A stretch of DNA of 64,000 nucleotides from positions 434,001-498,000 of the forward strand of contig CANLLZ010000002.1 of NCBI GenBank assembly GCA_947492235.1, written 5' to 3'. Of this stretch, positions 25,748 to 33,291 are shown in pieces. Source of the stretch: an uncultured Altererythrobacter sp. (GTDB lineage Bacteria; Pseudomonadota; Alphaproteobacteria; Sphingomonadales; Sphingomonadaceae). Within the stretch, counting starts at the first letter, position 1, and each line of letters begins with the position of its first letter. Under the pieces are notes generated by a model, which did no database searches, was not told where the DNA came from, and saw only the letters and a program-made list of their open reading frames with translations. The position numbers and the translations under genes are program-made.

Positions 25748-27619
25748 ATGAAGAACCGCGTTTTCGCCCTGCCCCTGATTGCACTGGTCGGCGCCTGTGC
25801 GACCGTCCCTGCAGCCGAAACTGTGGCCACCGCGCCAGCGTCAACGGCTCCTGCCGCGCCGACCGAAACTGCCGAACAAATCACACAGCGGCTGAACACC
25901 TGGTTCGATGCCAAGTTCGAAGAGGCGCTCGCGTTCAGCCCGATCCAGCAGACCTATCTCGGCCGCAAGACCGATTACGACAAAATCGACGATGCCAGCC
26001 TTGCGGCGGAAGACCGCTATCTGGCGTGGATGCGGGCTGCGACGGCGGAGATGCAGACGAATTTCAACCGCGACGACCTCACACCCGAAGGCCAAATTTC
26101 GTGGGATATGTGGGAATGGAACCTCGCCACAGCAGAGGCCGGCGTCCCGTTCAGGCAGAACCGATACGTGTTGCACCAGTTTAATGGTACGCAGTCTTTC
26201 TATCCGACCTTCCTGATCAACCAGCACCGGGTGGAGAGCGAGAGCGACATGGTCGCCTTTATCTCTCGCCTGAGGGAAAGCGCCCGCGCGCTGGACCAGT
26301 CGCTTGCCCAGTCGCAGGCCAATGCTGCGGCCGGTGTGCGCCCGCCCCGCTTTGCCTATGAAGGCGTTATCGACCAGTCGCGCAAGATTACCACCGGCGC
26401 GCCCTTCACCGATGGCGAGGCAAGCGCGCTCTGGTCGGCGACCGACAGCAAGCTCGCCTCACTGGTGGAAGCCGGCGCGATAGATCAGGCCCGGTCCGAT
26501 GCCTTGCGGGCTGAAGCGCGCTCCGCGCTAACGGAAGCGCTGCAGCCCGCCTATGGCCGCATCATCGCGTGGTTTGAAAGTGACATCGGCAACACCAGCG
26601 AAGTGGCGCAGGGCGTCTCCGCACTGCCCAATGGCGCGGTGTTCTACAATTACCGCCTGAGCCAGATGACGACCACCGATCTGACGGCGGACCAAATTCA
26701 TGAAATCGGCCTTAGCGAAGTCGCGCGCATCCGCAGCGAGATGGAGGCGATCAAGGAAAGCGTCGGCTTCGAGGGCGATCTGCAGGCCTTCTTCACCTTC
26801 CTGCGCGAGGACGACCAGTTCTACTTCTCGCAGGACGACAAGGGCGCGCAGGATTACATCGACGCCGCCGAAGGGCATCTGGAGGAGCTGAACAAGCGCC
26901 TGCCGGAGTTTTTCGGCACGCTGCCCAAGGCCGATCTGGTGGTGAAGCGGGTCGAGCCCTTCCGCGAACAGCCCGGCGCAGCGCAGCATTATCGCCCCGG
27001 CACGCCCGATGGCAGCCGTCCGGGCACCTATTACGCCCACCTTTCCGACATGCGCGCCATGCCGATCACCACGCTGGAAGTGATTGCCTATCACGAAGGC
27101 AATCCGGGCCACCATATGCAGGTATCGATCTCGCAGGAGCTGGAGAGCCTGCCGAAATTCCGCAGTCAGGGCAATTTCATCTCTGCCTTTGGCGAGGGCT
27201 GGGCGCTATATTCGGAGCTGCTGGCCAAGGAGATGGGCGCGTATGACGATCCCTATTCCGACTTCGGCCGCCTGACGACCGAGATGTGGCGCGCAATCCG
27301 GCTGGTGGTGGACACCGGCCTGCATGCCAAGGGCTGGGATCAGGAGCAGGCCGTGGCCTATTTCCTTGCCAACTCACCGATCCCCGAAACCGCTGTTCGC
27401 TCGGAAGTCATGCGCTATCTGGTGATGCCCGGTCAGGCGACCAGCTACAAGATCGGGATGATCAAGATCCAGGAATTGCGCGCCAAGGCGGAAGCCGAAC
27501 TGGGCGATGATTTCGACATTCGCGGCTTCCACGACACCGTGCTGGGCGGCGGCAGCGTGCCGCTGACCATTCTGGAAACGCAGGTCGACAACTGGATCGC
27601 CAGCCAAAAGGGCGGCTGA
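25748..27619 (+). CDS. DUF885-family secreted metallopeptidase-like lipoprotein
   Basis: A 623-residue exported protein. The N-terminus MKNRVFALPLIALVGACATV is a lipoprotein signal with lipobox VGAC (Cys17), followed by an Ala/Thr/Pro linker. The catalytic-type motif HEGNPGHH (His449, Glu450, His455-456) and the downstream Glu-rich FGEGWALYSE are diagnostic for DUF885 proteins, thought to be zinc carboxypeptidases or dipeptidases. A perfect 12-base hairpin follows the stop, shared with the convergent gene. Confidence 0.88.
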   Translation: MKNRVFALPLIALVGACATVPAAETVATAPASTAPAAPTETAEQITQRLNTWFDAKFEEALAFSPIQQTYLGRKTDYDKIDDASLAAEDRYLAWMRAATAEMQTNFNRDDLTPEGQISWDMWEWNLATAEAGVPFRQNRYVLHQFNGTQSFYPTFLINQHRVESESDMVAFISRLRESARALDQSLAQSQANAAAGVRPPRFAYEGVIDQSRKITTGAPFTDGEASALWSATDSKLASLVEAGAIDQARSDALRAEARSALTEALQPAYGRIIAWFESDIGNTSEVAQGVSALPNGAVFYNYRLSQMTTTDLTADQIHEIGLSEVARIRSEMEAIKESVGFEGDLQAFFTFLREDDQFYFSQDDKGAQDYIDAAEGHLEELNKRLPEFFGTLPKADLVVKRVEPFREQPGAAQHYRPGTPDGSRPGTYYAHLSDMRAMPITTLEVIAYHEGNPGHHMQVSISQELESLPKFRSQGNFISAFGEGWALYSELLAKEMGAYDDPYSDFGRLTTEMWRAIRLVVDTGLHAKGWDQEQAVAYFLANSPIPETAVRSEVMRYLVMPGQATSYKIGMIKIQELRAKAEAELGDDFDIRGFHDTVLGGGSVPLTILETQVDNWIASQKGG

Positions 27620-27632
27620 ACCGTCAAAGAAC

Positions 27633-27660
27633 GGGGAGCGGCATAGAAATGCCGCTCCCC
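27633..27660. terminator. Hairpin terminator between convergent genes
   Basis: Perfect 12-base arms at 27633-27644 and 27649-27660 with loop AGAA. The T tract is weak on the plus side (CCTTCAAT). It lies between two converging stop codons. Confidence 0.7.
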
Positions 27661-27667
27661 CCTTCAA

Positions 27668-29905
27668 TCATCCGCCCTTGCGGCTTGCCTCGGCAGCGGC
27701 CTTGACCTCGTCATCCCACGTCACCCGTGTCTGGGTTTGCGGGTTGAAGGTGGTGCCCATGCTGGCAGCTTCGGCTGCGGCGATTTCCTCGGCGGTCAGA
27801 AACTCGCTCGGCTCCAGCGCGAAGACGTCCAGGCCGCGCACAATCTCGGTGCCGTAGATGCGGCCATTGTACCAATAGGCCGACCAGTATCCGCCGGTGA
27901 CCAGCTGCTCCTCGTCAATCGGGCCGCGATCGAAATAGGCGATCTCCACCGGATTGGCCGCATCGGTGAAGTCGATCACGCTGATACCGCCCTGATACCA
28001 CGCCTGCACAAAGATATCGCGCCCCGGCACGGGAATGATCGAGCCGTTATGCGCGACACAGTTTTCCTTGTCGCTCTGCGGAGCTGGGATTTTGTACAGG
28101 CTTCGGAATTCCAGCTTGCCGTCGACCACTTCGTAGATTGCATTCGCGCCCCAGTTGAGCGGGTCGCTGGCCTGACAGCGGGGCCGTCCGCCGCCGCCCC
28201 ATTCGTCCGTGAACAGCACTTTGGTGCCATCGTTCGAGAAGGTGGCGGAGTGCCAATAGGCAAACCCCTTGTCGGTCACCGCATCGATCCGCTTGGGCGC
28301 GCGGGGGTCCGAAATATCGAGCAGGATGCCGTTGCCCGAACAGGCGCCCGCCGCCAGCCCCAGAGCGGGGTAGGCGGTGATGTCGTGGCACTGGTTCGTC
28401 TCACGCGTGTCCTGCGTCCCCTCGCCATGATCACCGCCGCGCCATAGCCCCGCGATCTGGCCGGTTTCGGGGTCGGCAAAAACGCGCGGACTGTCGATGA
28501 TGCGGGCCGAGGCCGGGTCCGCCACAGGGATCTCGATCACGTCGATGCTGAACAGCGCGGTACGGTCATCGCCCGCGACATTGCCGATGCAACCGGCAAG
28601 CTCTTCCTCATCGCGAACACCCGACGTGCCGGAATTGTAGACCAGCAATGTCTCGGCAGTTTCGGAGACGATCGAGTGGGTGTGGCTGCCCCGGCAGGTC
28701 TGCACCTGCCCGACCTGACGCGGCGCGGTGCGGTCCGAAATGTCGAATATGCGAAGCCCCCGGAAGCGCTCTTCGCTGACCTTTTCGGCAACGCCCTGAC
28801 GGCCGCAATCGACCCGCCCGCGCGTCTGCTCGACAGACATGACCAGCAGGTCGCCCGCGATGGAGATGTCGCCCTGCCCGCCGGGACAGACGACCGAACT
28901 CAGCAGGCTGGGCACGCCCTCTGCATCCAGCGTGTAGATGTTGAAGCCGTGATAATTGCCCGCGACCAGCATATCGCCGCTGAACGCAAGATCGGTGTTG
29001 GCAAAATTCAGGAGCGGGGAGCGCTCGGAGAACTGCGTCTTGCCTTCCTCTCCCTCGGCTGTCTCGTCGGCGCCCTCTTGGTCGCCATCCTTGTCCTTCT
29101 TCGGCTTGGGCGGAGCAAGACCGGCGGGGTTCGCCGGGTCGAAGAAGCCTGCCGGTTTCTCCAGCGAGACCAGCTTGCGCAGGCCCGAGATCGCTTCGCC
29201 TGCGTCGCGGAAACCGGCGGCCAGATTGGCGCGCGGATCGCCGGACAGACCAGCCAGCAGGCCATTCATCCGCTCGATTTCCGCCTTCTGGTCGGTCACC
29301 ACGTCATTTGTGAAATCGAACAGCACCGGATCATAGGCAGAGCCCGGCTGCTCGAGCAAATCCTCCACCATCGTCAAGGCGCCATCATGATGGGCCACCA
29401 TCAGGGTTAGGAACTGGCGGTCGAATTCCGTGCCGCTGGCATTCGCGAGCGCCGCCATCTGGGCAGGTGTCGCCATTCCGGCCATTTTCATCCCGCTCAT
29501 ACCCGGCATGGAATGCCCCATAGCCGCATGGCGCGCATGCTCTGCAGGATCGGGCGCATCTTCGCCGCGCTCGGTCAGCCAGCCGCGCATAAAGGTGATT
29601 TCGTCTTCCTGCGAGGCGCGGATCTTCTTCGCCAAGGCGACGATGTCAGGCGTGTTCGTCCGGTCCTCTACCAGCGCCACCATTTGTACCGCCTGATAGT
29701 GGTGATGGATCATGCCTTGCATAAAAGCGACATCCGCTGGGGAATACCGGTTGTCGGCCAGCCTGGTCGCTTCGTCGCTGGTCAGGGTTTTGGGCGCAGC
29801 ACCGGGCGCGCCGGGCTGCACAATCGGAGCGGACTGGGCGGCTGCGATGGCGGAGGTGCCAAGAAGCAAAGCAGTTGTGGACGCGCGAAGAAAGGTGAGC
29901 GGCAT
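27668..29905 (-). CDS. DUF305 domain-LVIVD beta-propeller fusion protein, exported
   Basis: A 745-residue secreted protein. Signal peptide MPLTFLRASTTALLLGTSAI to about residue 24. A DUF305 domain (about 45-210) has the paired motifs MIHHHYQAVQMV and MVAHHDGALTMV, separated by a Met/His-rich loop (HAAMGHSMPGMSGMKMAGM) that could bind copper. A charged KPKKDKDGDQEGADE linker follows. Then comes a long LVIVD-type propeller (about 270-700) with repeated FDISD, LLDISDPRAPKRID and VIDFTDAANPVEIAYF units. AAGGGA lies nine bases before the ATG, which fixes this start over a 76-residue extension. Confidence 0.86.
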   Translation of the reverse strand: MPLTFLRASTTALLLGTSAIAAAQSAPIVQPGAPGAAPKTLTSDEATRLADNRYSPADVAFMQGMIHHHYQAVQMVALVEDRTNTPDIVALAKKIRASQEDEITFMRGWLTERGEDAPDPAEHARHAAMGHSMPGMSGMKMAGMATPAQMAALANASGTEFDRQFLTLMVAHHDGALTMVEDLLEQPGSAYDPVLFDFTNDVVTDQKAEIERMNGLLAGLSGDPRANLAAGFRDAGEAISGLRKLVSLEKPAGFFDPANPAGLAPPKPKKDKDGDQEGADETAEGEEGKTQFSERSPLLNFANTDLAFSGDMLVAGNYHGFNIYTLDAEGVPSLLSSVVCPGGQGDISIAGDLLVMSVEQTRGRVDCGRQGVAEKVSEERFRGLRIFDISDRTAPRQVGQVQTCRGSHTHSIVSETAETLLVYNSGTSGVRDEEELAGCIGNVAGDDRTALFSIDVIEIPVADPASARIIDSPRVFADPETGQIAGLWRGGDHGEGTQDTRETNQCHDITAYPALGLAAGACSGNGILLDISDPRAPKRIDAVTDKGFAYWHSATFSNDGTKVLFTDEWGGGGRPRCQASDPLNWGANAIYEVVDGKLEFRSLYKIPAPQSDKENCVAHNGSIIPVPGRDIFVQAWYQGGISVIDFTDAANPVEIAYFDRGPIDEEQLVTGGYWSAYWYNGRIYGTEIVRGLDVFALEPSEFLTAEEIAAAEAASMGTTFNPQTQTRVTWDDEVKAAAEASRKGG

Positions 29906-29999
29906 GATATAAGGTCCCTTGAATTCTCTTGACCGCACAAAGCCTTTTTCTGTTCGCACGGTCAAGGCAGCATTGGGCAGGTATCGGTACGAATGGCTT

Positions 30000-31343
30000 T
30001 CACGCTTCGACGAGCCACCTGGCCCGGGCGACGGCCAGTGCCGGATATTTTGGCATATCGGTCGAGACTGTATCGAGCGCACGGCGGCGCAGACTCGCCA
30101 GCAACCCCTTGTCTTCCAGACCCGCGCTGCCATCGAGCAATCGCTGCGCCAGCGCCCGATCGGACCCCACCGCGCCAGCCTCGGCCTCCCGCGCGATCAG
30201 GCCCAGCGCGTTGCGGGCCACCGCGTGCTGGAACCGGTCATGCCCTTCCATGCGCGGTTTGACCGTGGCGAGCCATTCCGAGATGGCCGTGGCCAGTTCG
30301 CCGATAGAGGCCTGCCCTGCCAAAGTTTCGGTGCCGGGCGAACGCGGTAGCGCATGCGCTTTCTCCGCATCCGGTGCCTCGCCCTCCAACAGCAGGAGCA
30401 GATCAAGCTCCTGCTCTCCGGTCCGGCGGGAAATCAGTGCCCGCTCCAGACTGCGGTCCGCTCCGCTGCGCCATTGTCCGCCCATCCTGAGGCATCCCAA
30501 CGCCCACCAGACGGTGCGATAGGCCAGCCAGAAACGGAACCGTTCGGGATCTACCTTTCTCCCGCCGGCAGCTTCATAGGCGGAGAAATATTGCTCCAAT
30601 GTCCCGAGACCCAGCGCAGGCCGGTCGATGCGCGAGAAGCGCCAGACGGTCATGCAGCCAAAGGCCAAATCTTCGTGCCAGTCGCTCAAATGGGCCAGTT
30701 CCCAGTCGAGCACGCCGGTGAGCCTACCGTCTTCGACCAGCAGATTGCCGACCCGGTAGTCGCCGTGATTGAGTACGGGGTCCACGGGCTTAGGAATGTT
30801 GTCCTTAAGCCAGCGAAGACCCAGTGCGATGATCGGCCGGTCTCCGCCCGCTTCCTCGAACTGCGCGGTGAAATCGGCAACGCCTTCTACGGGATCAAGC
30901 GCCGGTAAGTCGGGCGGGAGATCGGCAATCGGGAGCGCATGGATCTGCGCCAGCTGGGCCGCGCATTCGGACAACAGCCGGTCCGGCTCGTCCATCGTCA
31001 GAATCGCTTTGGGATCGGGGGTGCCGGCCAAGGCCTTCATCACGAAACCGCTACCGATCCCGTCGCCGGGCTCCAGTTCGGCCACGACCTCGGGTGCGGC
31101 GATGCCCGCTGCATGAGCCGCGCGAATGATTGCAGCCTCCGTATCATGGCCAAACGGGCGCTGCGCAAGAAACTCCAGCGTCGGCGCACGGCGCAGGACA
31201 TAGTCGAGCCCGCCCGCCGTAAACCGCCAGCTTTCCATCGTTGCCCCACCTGTAAGGCGAATGATGTTCTCGGGCGGCCCTATGTCGGCGCGGGCCAGCG
31301 CCCGGGTTAAGCCAGCGGTCAGATCGGTCAGTTGAATCGACAT
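30000..31343 (-). CDS. APH-family phosphotransferase with fused DUF6285-like C-terminal domain
   Basis: A 447-residue protein. Residues 1-320 are an aminoglycoside-phosphotransferase-fold kinase: the catalytic loop is HGDYRVGNLL (His193, Asp195), followed by the metal motif GVLDWELAHLSD. The last roughly 115 residues (ISEWLATVKPRMEGHDRFQH...ARNALGLIAREAE) resemble DUF6285, usually a separate small protein next to such kinases and acyl-CoA dehydrogenase genes. The substrate is unknown; drug resistance is not implied. Start at MSIQLTD is chosen over an upstream ATG whose extension has no family match. The DUF305 gene follows 94 bases downstream on the same strand. Confidence 0.82.
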   Translation of the reverse strand: MSIQLTDLTAGLTRALARADIGPPENIIRLTGGATMESWRFTAGGLDYVLRRAPTLEFLAQRPFGHDTEAAIIRAAHAAGIAAPEVVAELEPGDGIGSGFVMKALAGTPDPKAILTMDEPDRLLSECAAQLAQIHALPIADLPPDLPALDPVEGVADFTAQFEEAGGDRPIIALGLRWLKDNIPKPVDPVLNHGDYRVGNLLVEDGRLTGVLDWELAHLSDWHEDLAFGCMTVWRFSRIDRPALGLGTLEQYFSAYEAAGGRKVDPERFRFWLAYRTVWWALGCLRMGGQWRSGADRSLERALISRRTGEQELDLLLLLEGEAPDAEKAHALPRSPGTETLAGQASIGELATAISEWLATVKPRMEGHDRFQHAVARNALGLIAREAEAGAVGSDRALAQRLLDGSAGLEDKGLLASLRRRALDTVSTDMPKYPALAVARARWLVEA

Positions 31344-31649
31344 TGCGGTCTCTGCTCGCAGCACCTGCGGAGCAATACAACGCAACATTTTGGCAGTTCG
31401 ATCATTGCAACCGGGCAAAGTGGAGACAAATTGTCGAGGCTGTGCGTCATGCGCGCAGGAGAATCATCCAGATACGCGCCAATTGATGCAGCTGTGCGCC
31501 GGAGCGGGTCGATAGGAATACTCGGCCCGTCGCGCATCAGGAGTCGTTCGTCGTGTCCTTTGCGCGCTTCGCGATGTTGAGGCCTTGCTTCGCGACCACA
31601 AAGAGCCGTTAAGTGTTTGCCAACCATACGATTGCTACATCTGGACCCC
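31344..31649. other. Divergent intergenic region, 306 bases
   Basis: Between the phosphotransferase and the beta-lactamase-like gene. It must contain two divergent promoters; I see no convincing boxes, repeats or small gene in it. Confidence 0.4.
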
Positions 31650-32663
31650 ATGAAACGCGCAATTTTCACATTCTTCGCTGCTGCTGCCGCTCTTACGGGC
31701 TTCTCGGCTTCCCCCGCCATCGCCCAGACAACCAATCTGGAGTCTGCATTCGACCGGACATTCGGCACGCAGGTGCGGGCCCCGCAAAGCTTTCAGGCTG
31801 TCTATGATACCGCGCTTGAGCGTAGGATTGCCCAATTGGCCGATGGTTCGAACGGGCGGATTGGCGTTGCCGCAATTGACCTGAGCACCGGCGAAGAGGT
31901 CATGGTCCTTGCCGACCAGCGTTTCCCCATGGCTTCGACCAGCAAGATCGCCGTGGCCGCTGCGTTTCTCGAAGGCGTGGAGCAGGGCCGGTGGAGCCTT
32001 TCCAGCGAATTCCCTCTGCTGATCCCCATGCGTTCCAAGAAATACAGCTCGCCCACTGCTCCGGTACGGCGCGGCAATTATATGGCTGCGCGCGACCTCA
32101 TTGAAATCATGATCACGCGCTCATCCAATTCGGCGACCGACGCCTTGCTGGATGTGGTTGGTGGCCCGCGCGCAGTGAACAGCTGGGCATGGCGGAACGG
32201 TTTCCGCAATTTCAGCATTGATCGCGATATTGCGACGCTGGTGCGCGATGACGGGGAATATGACCCGGCAAGCTATATCGACCTGCGCGACAGCGCCACG
32301 CCGCGCGATATCGTCCGTATGCTTGCGGCGCTCAATAACGGACGGGTTTTGTCGGCAGGCAGCCGGCAGGTGATCCTGTCTTCGATGAGCCGGACCCGCA
32401 CCGGCACGCGGCGCATCCCGGCTCTGATGCCGGCTGACGCGCAGGTGCTGCACAAGACTGGTTCGCTGAACAACACGTCAAGCGATGTCGGCATCATTCG
32501 CGGGCCGAATGGGCGTTCGATTGCAGTCGCAATTTACGTGACCGGCCAGGGGGCAAAACTGAACCGCGAACGCAAGATCGCCTCAATTGCCCGGGCGCTG
32601 TATGACGGGATGATCGCCAATCGTGGCCGCAATTACGCGGGCGCTACCTATTCGGGCGGCTGA
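31650..32663 (+). CDS. Class A beta-lactamase-like serine hydrolase
   Basis: A 337-residue exported protein (signal to about residue 25, ending SPAIAQ). It has the class A motifs STSK (nucleophile Ser96, Lys99), SSN in place of SDN (158-160) and KTG (269-271). The omega-loop, where class A enzymes carry Glu in E-x-x-L-N, reads VRDDGEYDPASYIDLRDS, with no clear ExxLN. It may be a divergent beta-lactamase or a penicillin-interacting or other serine hydrolase. It stands alone upstream of a good terminator. Resistance cannot be inferred from sequence alone. Confidence 0.82.
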   Translation: MKRAIFTFFAAAAALTGFSASPAIAQTTNLESAFDRTFGTQVRAPQSFQAVYDTALERRIAQLADGSNGRIGVAAIDLSTGEEVMVLADQRFPMASTSKIAVAAAFLEGVEQGRWSLSSEFPLLIPMRSKKYSSPTAPVRRGNYMAARDLIEIMITRSSNSATDALLDVVGGPRAVNSWAWRNGFRNFSIDRDIATLVRDDGEYDPASYIDLRDSATPRDIVRMLAALNNGRVLSAGSRQVILSSMSRTRTGTRRIPALMPADAQVLHKTGSLNNTSSDVGIIRGPNGRSIAVAIYVTGQGAKLNRERKIASIARALYDGMIANRGRNYAGATYSGG

Positions 32664-32710
32664 GCCGGTCAGTCCGACCAGCGGCTAGAGAAAAGCAGCG
32701 CACATAAAGA

Positions 32711-32745
32711 AAGGGCGGCACCTCACGGTACCGCCCTTCTTTGTT
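32711..32745. terminator. Bidirectional intrinsic terminator
   Basis: AAGGGCGG (32711-32718) pairs with CCGCCCTT (32731-32738), extended by inner pairs; TCTTTGTT follows on the plus side and A-rich sequence precedes it. It serves both the beta-lactamase-like gene and the convergent small lipoprotein gene. Confidence 0.82.
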
Positions 32746-32760
32746 CGTAAGCAGAAAAGC

Positions 32761-33027
32761 TTAGGAAGCAGCTTCTTCCATGGCTTCTTCAGCGTCGGAA
32801 GCAGCTTCTTCAGCGCCTTCGACCATTGCGTCGGCACCTTCAGCAACGGCGTCCGCGCCGTCTTCCATGGCGCCTTCGGCACCTTCAGCCATCGCGTCAA
32901 CGTTGGCTTCTGCGTCGGCCATTGCGCCGTCGACAGCGCCTTCAGCGGCGTCGGTGGTGCCTTCCGAGCAAGCAGCCAGGGTCAGTGCAGCAGCTGCAGC
33001 AGCGGAGATCATAGCGATTTTACGCAT
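32761..33027 (-). CDS. Tiny acidic Ala/Glu/Asp-rich lipoprotein
   Basis: An 88-residue protein. MRKIAMISAAAAAALTLAAC is a lipoprotein signal with lipobox LAAC (Cys20). The mature part is almost only Ala, Glu, Asp, Gly and Met in a helical pattern with repeats such as AMAEGAEGAMEDGADAVAEG. Low-complexity lipoproteins of this kind are common in sphingomonads but have no assigned role; a helical spacer or periplasmic filler is possible. It has its own terminator. Confidence 0.75.
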   Translation of the reverse strand: MRKIAMISAAAAAALTLAACSEGTTDAAEGAVDGAMADAEANVDAMAEGAEGAMEDGADAVAEGADAMVEGAEEAASDAEEAMEEAAS

Positions 33028-33153
33028 AATATTAGTTCCTTAACTCAATCGAGTGGGTGGCCGTCCTGCCCTGCTGGGCTGGCCGACGAAACCTCCCCCA
33101 CATGGGTGGCTTCGACACTCTAAATAGTGGCGGCTTTGTGGCAACGCAAGCCT

Positions 33154-33224
33154 TTTTGCCACATTTCGCCTAAATTTTGCCACATTTGGCACAATTTCGC
33201 CGGATTTCCGCCATTTTTCAGGCG
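33154..33224. repeat. Short direct repeats upstream of polA
   Basis: TTTTGCCACATTT occurs at 33154-33166 and 33175-33187, exactly 21 bases apart. Variant units follow (GGCACAATTTCGCC from 33188, and further TTTCCGCCATTTTTC). The spacing of two helical turns suggests a protein-binding array in the divergent region between the small lipoprotein gene and polA. Confidence 0.55.
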
Positions 33225-33291
33225 ATTGTCCCGCCGCGCTCGCGGTGCAAATCCCGGCTGACCTGCACGGCCTGCGCTGCTAGCAGGCGCT

